Assembly (NCBI GenBank): GCA_945952045.1
Contig: CAMFHE010000011.1
Location: 62,001-126,000 of the forward strand
Reading direction: 5' to 3'
Origin: an uncultured Rhizobium sp.
GTDB lineage: Bacteria; Pseudomonadota; Alphaproteobacteria; Rhizobiales; Rhizobiaceae
DNA length: 64,000 nucleotides
Both the position numbers and the translations under genes were made by a program. The notes under the pieces are model-generated. The model did no database searches. It saw only the letters and a list, made by a program, of their open reading frames with translations, and had not been told where the DNA came from. This document shows, one piece after another, positions 26,665 to 35,824 of this stretch (position 1 is its first letter; each line of letters begins with the position of its first letter).

Positions 26665-28034
26665 AATTTCTCCCTGGAGCGCGTGAAGACGCGACCGTCA
26701 TTGAGGATCCAGCCGGGATCGAACGTCGCCTTCAGCCGCGTCATCGCCTCGATCTCGTCGCCGCTGCGGCACAGCGGCAGCCAGTCCACCTTGTCCTGAC
26801 CGATACCGTGCTCGGCGGTGATCACCCCGCCATGCCGGGCCGTCAGTGCAAAGACATCGCCGACCAGCGAATGATCCGGTTTTCCGGCAAGAATGTAATG
26901 CAGATTGCCGTCGCCGAGATGGCCGAAGACCAGCGGGCGGGCGCGCCCGGCGCAGATCGCTTCCGCTTCCGGCAGGAAACCGGCAATCGCCGCAATCGGC
27001 AGCGACAGGTCCAGGCTGGTGATCGGGCCGGCATTGTCGATCAGATAATGGCTGCAGCCTTCGCGCAGCGACCAAAGCTTCAGGCACTCGGCCTCGGAGG
27101 CCGAAAGCACGGCGTCGGAGATCCGCTCCTCCGCCAGCGCCTGGCCAAGCACGGCTTCGAGCCGTTCGCCCTCATTGCTGCCCAGTTCCGCAATCTCGAT
27201 CAGCAGCGCAGCCGGCGTCGGGGAGGAAAAGGGATATCGCAGACCGCGCGCGGCACAGGCTTCGCTCAGCAGGGGATCGACGATCAGTTCGCAGGCCTGC
27301 AGCGACGGGCCAAGCCCCGCCCGCAGGATCGGCAGAAGCCTGATCGCCGCCGCGACGCTGGCCAGCGCGCAAAACGCGACCCGCCTTGCAATCGGCGCCG
27401 GATGCAGCCGCAGCACCACATGTGTGATGACGCCAAGCGTTCCCTCGCTTCCGACAAGCATCTGGGCAAGATCCAGCCCGCTATTGTCCTTGGCAAGCCC
27501 ACCCATGCGGCGGATCACCGTGCCATCGGCAAGTACGGCCTCCAGTCCCAGAACCTGTTGTCGGAATGTGCCGTAGCGCACGGCAAGCGGGCCGCCTGCA
27601 TTGGTCGCCGCCATGCCGCCGAGCGTGGCGCTGCCACGCGCGCCGAGATCCGCGGCCAGGAAAAACCCGGCTTCCCGCGCCGCGACCTGCGCGGTTTCCA
27701 GAACCGTTCCGGCCCCTGCGGTCAGCGTTCCCGCAATCGGATCGATGACCGGCGTCTCGACCAGACGCTCGGTGGACAGCACGATTTCCCCGGGGCGCAC
27801 CCGCGCGCCGCCGGAAAGCCCGGTGCGCCCACCCTGCACCACTGCACGCAAGCCGGCCGCCTGCAAGCCACGCAGAATGCAAACGCAATCCGCAACCGTC
27901 CGCGGCGCCAGCACGGCGCGAGGCTCGGCACCGGGCAGTCCCGCCGCATCGTCGCGGTAACGCGGCTCGACCGGTAGCCGGAAGGCCAGCAACGCCTCGG
28001 GAAGCTCGGCGGAAGCGGGATAGGGTGGCGACAA
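26661..28034 (-). CDS. FAD-linked oxidase, GlcD / D-2-hydroxyacid dehydrogenase type
   Basis: A PCMH-type FAD oxidase of about 457 residues. The FAD-binding region shows V-V-Q-G-G-R-T-G-L-S-G-G and LGARGSATLGGMAATNAGG; the C-terminal part has F-G-H-L-G-D-G-N-L-H-Y and E-H-G-I-G-Q-D-K, typical of D-lactate/glycolate-type dehydrogenases. I place the start at TTG 28034, because GGGGAG ends 6 bases upstream; ATG 28079 in the same frame has no comparable site. It would oxidise a 2-hydroxy acid to a 2-oxo acid for the next gene product. It is transcribed leftwards from a promoter region with an operator-like element at 28159-28177. Confidence 0.85.
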   Translation of the reverse strand: MSPPYPASAELPEALLAFRLPVEPRYRDDAAGLPGAEPRAVLAPRTVADCVCILRGLQAAGLRAVVQGGRTGLSGGARVRPGEIVLSTERLVETPVIDPIAGTLTAGAGTVLETAQVAAREAGFFLAADLGARGSATLGGMAATNAGGPLAVRYGTFRQQVLGLEAVLADGTVIRRMGGLAKDNSGLDLAQMLVGSEGTLGVITHVVLRLHPAPIARRVAFCALASVAAAIRLLPILRAGLGPSLQACELIVDPLLSEACAARGLRYPFSSPTPAALLIEIAELGSNEGERLEAVLGQALAEERISDAVLSASEAECLKLWSLREGCSHYLIDNAGPITSLDLSLPIAAIAGFLPEAEAICAGRARPLVFGHLGDGNLHYILAGKPDHSLVGDVFALTARHGGVITAEHGIGQDKVDWLPLCRSGDEIEAMTRLKATFDPGWILNDGRVFTRSREKL

Positions 28035-28148
28035 ATCGTTACTCCCCGTACATGGGTTGGATAACCATGGTTTCGGCATCTCTTTGCGACAGACTCCGGC
28101 CGGGATCCTGCCCGAAAGCTGAGTTCAGGTTATTTCTGTTGCATTCAT

Positions 28149-28177
28149 TGTCAAATAGATATTTCAATATGGAAATA
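28149..28177 (-). promoter_or_regulatory. Candidate promoter and GntR operator, oxidase side
   Basis: On the minus strand the 13 bases CATATTGAAATAT (28171-28159) lie 4 bases upstream of a TTGACA box (28154-28149); a weak TAACCT follows after 16 bases. The element contains the palindrome ATATT-GA-AATAT and is the centre of a larger inverted repeat, TATTTC/GAAATA, on 28160-28177. The same 13 bases occur at 32658-32670. The divergent gene starts at 28267, so both transcripts could be controlled from here. Confidence 0.6.
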
Positions 28178-28266
28178 CGGGTCCCCTGCCGAAGCGCATG
28201 TTTTGACGGGACGATCGAAGGCTGTGCGGATTTCATTCCGCTTAGCCCAACACGTGGAGGGTGAGG

Positions 28267-29280
28267 ATGAATACCGACCAGAGCAAAGAGATCGCCGGCT
28301 TTCGCGGCATGGTCATCCGGGATGTCGAGGGCAAGCCCAAGGCCGGGTTCGAGCAACTGACGCTGTCCGATCTGCCCGACAACGACGTTCTGGTCGAGAT
28401 CAGCCATTCCAGCCTGAACTACAAGGATGGCTTGGCGATCAGCGGCAAGGGCCGCATCGCGCGCCGCCTGCCGATGGTTGCGGGCATAGACCTTGCCGGA
28501 ACCGTCATTCGATCCAAGGTCGATGCGTGGAAGCCGGGCGACCAGGTGGTGGTCAATGGCTGGGGCCTCTCCGAAACGGAATGGGGCGGCTATACGCGCT
28601 ATCAGAGCCTGAAGGCCAAGCATCTGACCCGCCTGCCCACGGGCTTTTCCCCGGCTGAAGCCATGGCGATCGGCACGGCAGGCTATACGGCTGCACTTTG
28701 CGTCGTCGCCTTGGAAGACTGGGGCGTGATTGCGCCGGGCGCGGGGGAAGTGCTCGTCACCGGCGCTGCCGGCGGGGTCGGAACCGTGGCGATCGCCCTG
28801 CTGGCCGCGCGTGGATACACCGTCGTCGCCGCAACCGGCCGCGAAAGCCAGCACGACTTCCTGCGTAGCCTTGGCGCCACGGATTTCGTGGCGCGCAGCG
28901 CGCTGGCCGAGCCCGGCAAGATGCTGCAGGCCGAACGCTGGGCCGGCGCGGTCGATACGGTCGGCAGCCATACGCTCGCCAATGCGCTGGCGCAGACACA
29001 ATATGGCGGCGCGGTCGCGGCCTGCGGTCTGGCGGGCGGCGCGGATCTGCCTGCTTCGGTTATGCCGCATATCCTGCGCAGCATCGCGCTCATCGGTGTC
29101 GATTCCGTCATGGCGCCGGCGGCGAAACGCGATCGCGCCTGGGCCTTCCTTGACGCCCATCTCGACCGCGCCAAGCTTGCCGCCCTGACGACGACCTCGT
29201 CGCTGGACGCGCTTCCGGCCCTTGCCGACGCCATCGTCAAGGGTGAGACGCGCGGCCGCCATGTCATTGAAATCGCCTGA
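28267..29280 (+). CDS. AcuI-like NADPH-dependent acrylyl-CoA reductase family (MDR)
   Basis: A 337-residue medium-chain reductase of the YhdH/AcuI group. Visible: L-N-Y-K-D-G-L-A near residue 55, V-A-G-I-D-L-A-G-T-V near 72, the nucleotide-binding V-T-G-A-A-G-G-V-G-T-V-A near 163 and no structural-zinc cysteine set. The family reduces acrylyl-CoA or other enoyl substrates. The start ATG 28267 follows GGAGGGTGAGG. The enoyl-CoA hydratase begins 12 bases after its stop, so they form an operon in an acyl-CoA degradation context. Its exact substrate is not evident. Confidence 0.82.
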   Translation: MNTDQSKEIAGFRGMVIRDVEGKPKAGFEQLTLSDLPDNDVLVEISHSSLNYKDGLAISGKGRIARRLPMVAGIDLAGTVIRSKVDAWKPGDQVVVNGWGLSETEWGGYTRYQSLKAKHLTRLPTGFSPAEAMAIGTAGYTAALCVVALEDWGVIAPGAGEVLVTGAAGGVGTVAIALLAARGYTVVAATGRESQHDFLRSLGATDFVARSALAEPGKMLQAERWAGAVDTVGSHTLANALAQTQYGGAVAACGLAGGADLPASVMPHILRSIALIGVDSVMAPAAKRDRAWAFLDAHLDRAKLAALTTTSSLDALPALADAIVKGETRGRHVIEIA

Positions 29281-29292
29281 GGGAACAAGAAT

Positions 29293-30102
29293 ATGAGCGA
29301 AGACCTGATTTTGTGGAAGAAGGATCCTGAGGATGCCTTCGTCACCCTGACGATGAACCGTCCCGACAAGATGAACGCCATGAACCAGGCGCTTGGCGAT
29401 GCGCTGGAGGCGGCGATCGTCCGTGCGGTCAAGGACCCCGATATTCGCGCCGTGATCCTGACTGGCGCGGGCCGCGCCTTCACCGCCGGCTTCGATCTCG
29501 GCGGCGACGATTTCGAAATGGACGCCGATCAGTGGCGCAACGATATCGGCGAGAACATGCGCCGGTTGCGGGTGATCCGCGAGGCGCCGATTCCGATCAT
29601 CGCCGCCGTCAACGGGTTTGCGCTGGCGGGCGGGCTGGAATTGATGATGTGTTGCGACATGGCCATCGCCGCCGAGGGCGCGATGCTTGGCGAACCGGAA
29701 GTGCGCCACGTCTCGGCCCCGCCGACCCTGATGCTGCCCTGGACCGTGCCGATGATCCATGCCCGCCACCTGATGTATACCGGCGACATGATCGACGCGA
29801 CGGAAGCGCACCGCATCCATCTGGTCAACAAGGTGGTGCCGCGCGAGGCGCTGATGGCCGAAGCCGAACGGCTCGCCCGCAAATGCGCCCGCATGCCCGG
29901 CGCGGCGATCAAATATGCCAAGGCTGCCCTGAACCACCAGCAGCAGACCGCCGGGCTGGAAAGCTCATGGACCTACAATCGCGAGACCACCGCTATCCTG
30001 CATGCCACCGACGAGGGGCGTTACTGGATGCGGGTGCTGAAGGAAAAATCGCTGAAGGAATTCCTTGCCGAACGCGAGGCGCCGTTCAAGGAACTGGACT
30101 GA
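29293..30102 (+). CDS. Enoyl-CoA hydratase/isomerase family protein
   Basis: A 269-residue crotonase-fold protein. The oxyanion-hole motifs are seen: T-G-A-G-R-A-F-T-A-G-F-D-L-G-G-D around residue 56-71 and A-V-N-G-F-A-L-A-G-G-L-E around 105-116, with E-P-E-V after C-C-D-M-A-I-A. Length is normal. It is preceded by GAGGGAACAAG and follows the AcuI-like gene closely. It ends at a strong terminator (30121-30148). Together with the ligase at 30156 and the Ior pair it may act in beta-oxidation-like steps on an aromatic or branched acyl-CoA. Confidence 0.85.
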   Translation: MSEDLILWKKDPEDAFVTLTMNRPDKMNAMNQALGDALEAAIVRAVKDPDIRAVILTGAGRAFTAGFDLGGDDFEMDADQWRNDIGENMRRLRVIREAPIPIIAAVNGFALAGGLELMMCCDMAIAAEGAMLGEPEVRHVSAPPTLMLPWTVPMIHARHLMYTGDMIDATEAHRIHLVNKVVPREALMAEAERLARKCARMPGAAIKYAKAALNHQQQTAGLESSWTYNRETTAILHATDEGRYWMRVLKEKSLKEFLAEREAPFKELD

Positions 30103-30120
30103 AGGCTGACAATACCCAGC

Positions 30121-30150
30121 AAAGCGCGCCGTTTGGCGCGCTTTTTGTCT
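30121..30150 (+). terminator. Rho-independent terminator
   Basis: A perfect 10-base-pair stem, AAAGCGCGCC and GGCGCGCTTT, with loop GTTT and a following TTGTCT. It lies 18 bases after the enoyl-CoA hydratase stop and just before the 3' end of the convergent ligase gene, so it may serve both directions. Confidence 0.88.
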
Positions 30151-30155
30151 GGCGA

Positions 30156-31844
30156 TCAGGCAACGGCGTGACCGATCCGCCCCTCGGCCAGATCGGCGAA
30201 CAGGCCGGCGTGATTGCGCAGGATGCGGCTTTGAACCAGCTGTCCCTTGGCCGAAATCTCCCCGGCCTCGACCGTCGGCGTGAAGCCGGCAAGCTCGAAG
30301 CGGCGGATCGCCGTCGAGGAACCCGGGTTTTCACGGTTCCAGTCCAGCAAGGCGTCGCGAAGCGCGTTCTGGCTTGCTTCAGGCGCGGCAAAGACCAGCG
30401 CCACCAATCCATCGCTGCCGGCGCCACCGAGCACCACATCCTGCGCCAGCGCGCCGAGCTTGCGCAGCAATTGCCCGCGCAGCAGGCCGGAACGCACCTT
30501 GATGCCGCTCGCCAGCTTGAAATCCTCCGACAGGCGGCCATCGAAGCGCAATACCGTCTGGCCCGTCGCGTCCTCCGTCAGAAGGCCGGCATCGCCGGTG
30601 CGGTAAAATCCGTCCTCATCCAGCGGCAGCGGGAAAACGCCCTCTTCCCCGAGATAGCAGGGGGCGAGATTGGGGCCGCGAAAGCAGATCTCCAGACAGC
30701 CATCGGTTTCGACCAGCGCCACCTCATGGCCCGGCAGCGGCCAGCCGAGAGCGCCGGGGCCGGAAATATCGCCCGGCACGAGACACATGGTCGAAGCCGC
30801 CTCGGTCGCGCCATAGCCCGAGAGAATGACCATCCGCCGCCCGTGCCGCGCCTGCATGTCGGCGCGAAACGCCTGCAGCCTCTGCCACAACGCCGGCTCC
30901 ATCGCCGCACCGGCGAAAAAGATATGCGAGACGGATGCGCAACCGCGCGCCACGCGCTCGGGCTCGGCCTCATGCGCATCGAGCAGAAGCTTGAGACCCA
31001 AGGGTACGCCAATGGACAGTGTCGGCAGCACCTCGGCCATCAGATCGAGCATCGCATCCATGCCGGCAACGGAAGGCGGGGGCGCGAGATGCAACGTGCC
31101 GCCATTCCAGATCATCTTGAAAATATTGTCCAATCCGCCGAACACATGGTTCCACGGCATCCAGTCGATGAGGACAGGCGGGCGCTCGCCCAGAAACGGC
31201 CAGGCCGCGACGCAAGCCGCCTGGCAGGACGAAATCATTGCCCGCGTGATCGGAACGCCCTTGGACGCCCCGGTGCTGCCGGCGGTGAAAAAGATCGCCG
31301 TCCAGTCCCGCGGCGCACCGTCATGGTCCTCCACCGCGGGCGCTTCCGGCAAGGCATCGAGCACGACGCCCTCGCCTTGCGCCGCCAGCAAATGACCGGC
31401 GGGCACGACGACCAGCGAGGGCTTCACCACCCGCAACAGGCGCGCCGCCTCATCATCGGCGGATGACAGCGCCGACAGGCTACGGAACGGATGCGGCGGC
31501 AGGCTGACATGAACGAAGCCGCCCAGAAGACAGGCGAGCCGGAGGCGCAGCGCATCGATGCCCGGTGGCAACAGGCTTGCGACCCGGTCGCCCGGTCGCA
31601 GGCCCCGCGCGCGAAGGCATCCATGCAGATCGCGCGCCTTGGAAAGTGCCGCGGCATAGGAGATGTCCTTGCGGGCACCCGTTCCGTCCGGCTCCGTCAT
31701 CAGCAGGCGATCCGGATGCGAGCCGGCTCGTTCGCGCAGCTTCTGCGCAATGTCCGTCTGCGCCCCTTCAAGACGATGTGGCGAGGAGAGCACGGGCGAT
31801 CCATCCCGGCGCGGACTGGACAGAAGCTGCGGTTCGCCGTTCAT
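30156..31844 (-). CDS. AMP-dependent acyl-CoA ligase, feruloyl-CoA-synthase-like
   Basis: A 562-residue ANL-family ligase. The P-loop-like A3 motif reads FFTAGSTGASKGVP, the A5 region I-L-S-G-Y-G-A-T-E-A and the A7/A8 region F-Y-R-T-G-D-A and D-G-R-L-S-E-D-F-K-L are present. The segment L-I-D-W-M-P-W-N-H-V-F-G-G is characteristic of the feruloyl-CoA synthase branch and suggests an aromatic acid substrate. It begins 24 bases after the GntR gene with AAAGGAAAG before ATG, so the regulator and ligase are co-transcribed. Which acid is activated cannot be read from the sequence. Confidence 0.83.
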   Translation of the reverse strand: MNGEPQLLSSPRRDGSPVLSSPHRLEGAQTDIAQKLRERAGSHPDRLLMTEPDGTGARKDISYAAALSKARDLHGCLRARGLRPGDRVASLLPPGIDALRLRLACLLGGFVHVSLPPHPFRSLSALSSADDEAARLLRVVKPSLVVVPAGHLLAAQGEGVVLDALPEAPAVEDHDGAPRDWTAIFFTAGSTGASKGVPITRAMISSCQAACVAAWPFLGERPPVLIDWMPWNHVFGGLDNIFKMIWNGGTLHLAPPPSVAGMDAMLDLMAEVLPTLSIGVPLGLKLLLDAHEAEPERVARGCASVSHIFFAGAAMEPALWQRLQAFRADMQARHGRRMVILSGYGATEAASTMCLVPGDISGPGALGWPLPGHEVALVETDGCLEICFRGPNLAPCYLGEEGVFPLPLDEDGFYRTGDAGLLTEDATGQTVLRFDGRLSEDFKLASGIKVRSGLLRGQLLRKLGALAQDVVLGGAGSDGLVALVFAAPEASQNALRDALLDWNRENPGSSTAIRRFELAGFTPTVEAGEISAKGQLVQSRILRNHAGLFADLAEGRIGHAVA

Positions 31845-31868
31845 CGTCTTTCCTTTATCCGTTACAGA

Positions 31869-32627
31869 TTACGCCGATTTATCATCCACTTGCCGGGCTT
31901 CCCGCTGGTCGACGGCCATCTGGTAGACACCGCTCTGGTAGTCGATCAGCGCATCGAAGGCGGCAACCGCCTCCGTCGCGTCGCGCGCCAGGATGGCCGA
32001 GAAAATCCGCCTTTGCAGCGCCACCACCCGGTCGCGCTGGCGAAACTGGAACGAGATCATATTGGCCGCCGGGATCAGCGACTGATTGACCATCACCATG
32101 ACCAGCCGCAACAGCGCGTTGGGGCTGGCCGCCGCCACGGCCTGGTGGAACTCGACCTCAAGCCGGCAGAAATCCTCGTCCGAGATTTCGGTATGATCCA
32201 GCTCCATGAGCGCCGCCTCGATGCGCTTGTGCTCGTCGCGGCCTGCATGCTCGCAGGCAGCCTCGATGCAGAGGCGACCGAGGCTGCGTCGCGCCTCGAC
32301 GATATCGGAGAGGCCGACCGCCCCCAGCGATACCAGCCAGTTGGTGGTTTCGTGCAGGGTCTGGGCGGCGATGTCGAGCGAAGGCGGATTGACGAAGACG
32401 CCGCCCTTTGGGCCCCGCTTGGAGCGGATCAGCTTTTTCGCGGCCAGAATCTTCATCGCCTCGCGCACCGTCGGCTGCGAAACGGAGAAACGTTCGGCAA
32501 GCTCGGCTTCCGACGGCAATCTTTCGGCCGCCCCCAGCCGCCCCTGTATGATGTCGTCCTGCAGATGGCCGGCGATCTGACGCGCCAGCCCCTGATTGCG
32601 GTCTATGCCGTTCATTCGTGTTTCCAT
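31869..32627 (-). CDS. GntR/FCD-family transcriptional regulator
   Basis: A 252-residue FadR-type regulator. The N-terminal winged helix-turn-helix has R-L-P-S-E-A-E-L-A-E-R-F-S-V-S-Q-P-T-V-R-E-A, and the C-terminal part is an all-helical FCD ligand domain with a H-x(3)-D-like metal-site pattern less clear to me. ATG 32627 is chosen (GGAAACAGG upstream); ATG 32615 also has a ribosome binding site. It is upstream of, and co-transcribed with, the acyl-CoA ligase and divergent from the ABC transporter at 32781. The intervening region carries the same 13-base element as the oxidase promoter, the likely operator. Confidence 0.88.
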   Translation of the reverse strand: METRMNGIDRNQGLARQIAGHLQDDIIQGRLGAAERLPSEAELAERFSVSQPTVREAMKILAAKKLIRSKRGPKGGVFVNPPSLDIAAQTLHETTNWLVSLGAVGLSDIVEARRSLGRLCIEAACEHAGRDEHKRIEAALMELDHTEISDEDFCRLEVEFHQAVAAASPNALLRLVMVMVNQSLIPAANMISFQFRQRDRVVALQRRIFSAILARDATEAVAAFDALIDYQSGVYQMAVDQREARQVDDKSA

Positions 32628-32638
32628 CCTGTTTCCGG

Positions 32639-32683
32639 CAATATACCAATGAATTGGCATATTGAAATATAGAATTATTGACA
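32639..32683. promoter_or_regulatory. Candidate GntR operator and divergent promoter
   Basis: CATATTGAAATAT (32658-32670) is identical to the element at 28159-28171 and is followed after 7 bases by a + strand TTGACA (32678-32683). Just upstream is a second inverted repeat, with arms AATAT and CCAAT mirrored by ATTGG and ATATT, centred near 32650. On the minus strand TTGTCA with TATGCC 17 bases on could be the gntR promoter. The layout fits an autoregulated divergent promoter. Confidence 0.6.
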
Positions 32684-32780
32684 AAGCCCCGTTTTCGATC
32701 CAGCCTGACGATGCGACGCCTTTCCGGGCCGCCTAAACAGAGATCCGTCGATCAGACGGTCCAACCGGGGAACTACCGAC

Positions 32781-33812
32781 ATGATCACACGACGCCAGCT
32801 TATGGCGGGTATCGGCGCGTCCGCCGCTTTTCTCCCGCTTGCCACCCGCGCCCGCGCGCAATCCCCCTTCGTCATACCCACCTATGGCGGAACATGGGCG
32901 AAGCTCTGGGAGGAGACGCTCGTTCCCGAATTCACCGCTGCCACCGGCATCAAGAGCCAGATCGACGTGGGTCTTGGCAAGGATTTCGTATCGAAAATCC
33001 GCGCCGGCGGCGGTTCCGCGCCCTATTCGGTGTTCATGGGCAACGAAAACATCGCCGCGACGCTGCGCGCCGAAGGCTTTTTCGAACCGCTCGACATGGC
33101 CAAGATCCCCAATGCCGCCAATCTGCATGAGGGGCTGATCAACGCCGGCAACAACGGCCTGCGCGGCATCGTCTCGCCGATCGGCCTTGCCTGGCGCACC
33201 GACATGGTCAAGACGCCGCCGAAATCATGGACCGATCTGTGGGAGAATTCCGAATTCGCCGGGCGGATCGGCCTGTACCAGATCGGCAATACCGGCGCGC
33301 AACTGTTCCTGCGGCTGGCGGCCAAGCTGTTCGGCAAGGGCGACACCGATGTCGACGCCGCTTTCGCCAAGATCAAGGAGTTGCAGCCCTTTACCCAGGC
33401 CTCGTGGTCTGGCGAAGTCGCGACCGCCCTGGTGCGCGGCGACGTCGCCATCGCGCCGGTCGACTGGACCGAGATCCTGAAATTGCAGGACAAGGGCGCG
33501 CCCGTCGAGATCATCGTGCCGACCGAAGGCGTGCTCAGCTACGAGCAGAGCTTCAACATCGTAGCTTCCGGCGACAACAAGGATGCGGCCCACGCCTATG
33601 TCAACTTCCTGATCGACCCGAAGGTGCAGTCGAAGCTTGCCGATGTCTTCTACATCGCGCCCGCCAATCGCCAGTCCGTCATCAGCGAGAAGGTCTCGCC
33701 GCGCCTGCCGATCCAGGGCGACCAGATGTCCAAGATCATTCGTTTCGAATGGGACAGCTACGTCAAGATCGCCGCCGAGGTCTCCGATCGCTGGAACCGC
33801 GAAATCGGCTGA
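32781..33812 (+). CDS. ABC transporter substrate-binding protein, PotD/family 1 type
   Basis: A 343-residue periplasmic binding protein. The N-terminus has a Tat-like signal (TRRQLMAGIGASAAF, then a cut after A-R-A-Q). The mature protein begins V-I-P-T-Y-G-G-T-W and contains the periplasmic binding fold with D-V-A-I-A-P-V-D-W near residue 235. It heads an operon with one ATPase and two permeases of the spermidine/putrescine type, but such systems import many small organic molecules. In this locus the substrate may be the aromatic or hydroxy acid handled by the neighbouring enzymes. Confidence 0.85.
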   Translation: MITRRQLMAGIGASAAFLPLATRARAQSPFVIPTYGGTWAKLWEETLVPEFTAATGIKSQIDVGLGKDFVSKIRAGGGSAPYSVFMGNENIAATLRAEGFFEPLDMAKIPNAANLHEGLINAGNNGLRGIVSPIGLAWRTDMVKTPPKSWTDLWENSEFAGRIGLYQIGNTGAQLFLRLAAKLFGKGDTDVDAAFAKIKELQPFTQASWSGEVATALVRGDVAIAPVDWTEILKLQDKGAPVEIIVPTEGVLSYEQSFNIVASGDNKDAAHAYVNFLIDPKVQSKLADVFYIAPANRQSVISEKVSPRLPIQGDQMSKIIRFEWDSYVKIAAEVSDRWNREIG

Positions 33813-33890
33813 TACCCATGCGCTTTCCGGGGCCGGGGGGCGTGTCTCCCGACCCTCCCCGTCCCCATGCATCGAAAGCCCGGAGCCGAC

Positions 33891-34934
33891 ATGACCACGC
33901 TCAGACTGGACACGATCAACAAGTTCTACGGAGCGCTGCATATCCTGAAAAACATCGACCTCGATATTCGCGAGGGCGAGTTCATTTCGCTTCTGGGGCC
34001 CTCGGGCTGCGGCAAGACGACGACGCTGCGTTGCATTGCCGGCTTCGAAAGCGTGACGCAAGGGCGGATCCTGTTCGGCAGCCGCGACATGACAAACGCC
34101 ATGCCCGAGCATCGCGATCTCGGCATGGTGTTCCAGTCCTATGCCCTGTTTCCGCATATGACCGTTGCCGAAAACCTGTCTTTCGGGCTGGAAGTGCGCA
34201 AGGTTTCGCCGGCCGACCGGGCGCGTCGCATCGCCGCGGTTCTGGAGATGGTCAAGCTCACCGGCTACGAAAAGCGCTATCCGCGCGAACTCTCCGGCGG
34301 ACAGCAGCAACGCGTGGCGCTGGCGCGCGCCTTGGTCATCGAACCCTCCGTCCTGCTGCTCGACGAACCGCTGGCCAATCTCGACGCCAGCCTGCGCGAC
34401 GACATGCGTTTCTTCATCCGCGATCTGCAACAGCGCGTCGGCATCACCACGATCTATGTCACCCATGACCAGAGCGAGGCCATGGTCATGTCGGATCGCA
34501 TCGTGGTCATGAGCCACGGCGTCATCGAGCAATGCGGCCCGCCGCGCGAAATCTACGAACACCCGGCCTCGCAGATGGTCGCCGGCTTCATCGGCCAGTC
34601 GAATTCGCTGACCGGCCAGGTGATCGGCCGCGAAGACGGCATCTATGTCATCGATACGCAGGACGGCAGGCTCAAAAGCCTCGGCCGCGACGGCCTCAAG
34701 GGCGAGGTCCGCGTGATGATCCGCCCCGAAAACATCGAGAATGCGGCAGCCGAAAACACGCTGTCCGGCAAGGTGGTGAAATCGACCTATCTCGGCGACG
34801 GCTGTCTTGTCGCGGTCGAAACGGCAAGCGGCAGCCGTTTCACCACAAACATGCCCGCCGACAGCGCGCTTGCGGCCGGCGATCCGGTGACGCTGGGCTT
34901 TGCCGCCCGCAAGGCATGGGCGTTTGCGGCATGA
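33891..34934 (+). CDS. ABC transporter ATPase, PotA type
   Basis: A 347-residue ATPase starting at ATG 33891 (CGGAGCCGAC upstream). Walker A GPSGCGKTT near residue 37, Q-loop F-Q-S-Y-A-L-F-P, signature [14 protein letters not shown], Walker B V-L-L-L-D-E-P and switch His in T-H-D-Q-S-E-A. A C-terminal TOBE domain (about 270-347) is present, as in PotA. The stop overlaps the start of the first permease by ATGA. It energises the import system of the GntR-controlled island. Confidence 0.93.
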   Translation: MTTLRLDTINKFYGALHILKNIDLDIREGEFISLLGPSGCGKTTTLRCIAGFESVTQGRILFGSRDMTNAMPEHRDLGMVFQSYALFPHMTVAENLSFGLEVRKVSPADRARRIAAVLEMVKLTGYEKRYPRELSGGQQQRVALARALVIEPSVLLLDEPLANLDASLRDDMRFFIRDLQQRVGITTIYVTHDQSEAMVMSDRIVVMSHGVIEQCGPPREIYEHPASQMVAGFIGQSNSLTGQVIGREDGIYVIDTQDGRLKSLGRDGLKGEVRVMIRPENIENAAAENTLSGKVVKSTYLGDGCLVAVETASGSRFTTNMPADSALAAGDPVTLGFAARKAWAFAA

Positions 34935-35824
34935 GCGCGCTTGCCTCTCCCACGCCGATCACGGTTTCGGCCGCGCCGCGCCGCATGCCGGCCTGGTGGA
35001 TGATCCTGCCGGCACTGGCGCTTCTCACCTGTTTCCTGCTGCTGCCCTATGCCTCGATTCTGGTCATGAGTTTTCGCGAAGCATCGACCAGCGCCGTCTA
35101 CGGGCCGGGTCTGACACTTGGCCATTACACCGAGATCGTCACGGACGGCTTTGTCTGGGGCATTGTCTGGCGCACATTGCGCACCGGCCTGATCGTCACC
35201 GTCATGACGTTGCTGCTCGGCTATCCCGTCGCCTATCACCTTGCCCGCAGCAGAAGCCGCTGGACGAGCCTTCTCTATATCTGTGTGATTTCACCGCTTC
35301 TCGTCGGGCTGGTGGTGCGCACCTTCGCCTGGCTGATCATCCTGTCGAACAATGGCCTTGCCAATTCGGCGCTGAAATGGGCCGGGCTCGTCGAACGGCC
35401 GATCATCTTCCTCAACTCGCCGCTTGGGGTCACCATCGCCCTGATCCATGTCTTCCTGCCCTTCGTCATTCTGCCGCTTCTCGGCAATCTGCAAGCGATC
35501 AATCCGGACGTCGCAATGGCGGCGCGGTCGTTGGGCGCATCGCGGGCGCGGACCTTCTTCAAGGTGACGCTGCCGCTGTCGATGCCCGGCATCCAGGCGG
35601 GCGCGATCCTCGTCTTCGTGCTGTCGATTTCGGCCTATGTCACGCCCGCCATGCTGGGCGGCAGCCAGGGCCGCACGATGGCCGTGCTGGTCGTGCAATA
35701 TCTGGTCGACAATTTCCGCTGGCCGGCCGGCGCCGCGCTGGCGATCTTCATGGCGGCGATCACCGTTTCGATCATCGCCGTCTATCTCAGGCTGACGGCG
35801 CGGGCCATGCGGAGGCTGCCATGA
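34931..35824 (+). CDS. ABC transporter permease, PotB type
   Basis: A 297-residue membrane protein with six predicted helices starting around residue 22 (W-M-I-L-P-A-L-A-L-L). The EAA-like loop for ATPase contact is A-M-A-A-R-S-L-G-A-S-R-A-R-T-F near residue 200. The ATG at 34931 overlaps the ATPase stop, and its own stop overlaps the next permease by ATGA. It forms the translocation pore together with the following gene product. Confidence 0.92.
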   Translation: MSALASPTPITVSAAPRRMPAWWMILPALALLTCFLLLPYASILVMSFREASTSAVYGPGLTLGHYTEIVTDGFVWGIVWRTLRTGLIVTVMTLLLGYPVAYHLARSRSRWTSLLYICVISPLLVGLVVRTFAWLIILSNNGLANSALKWAGLVERPIIFLNSPLGVTIALIHVFLPFVILPLLGNLQAINPDVAMAARSLGASRARTFFKVTLPLSMPGIQAGAILVFVLSISAYVTPAMLGGSQGRTMAVLVVQYLVDNFRWPAGAALAIFMAAITVSIIAVYLRLTARAMRRLP

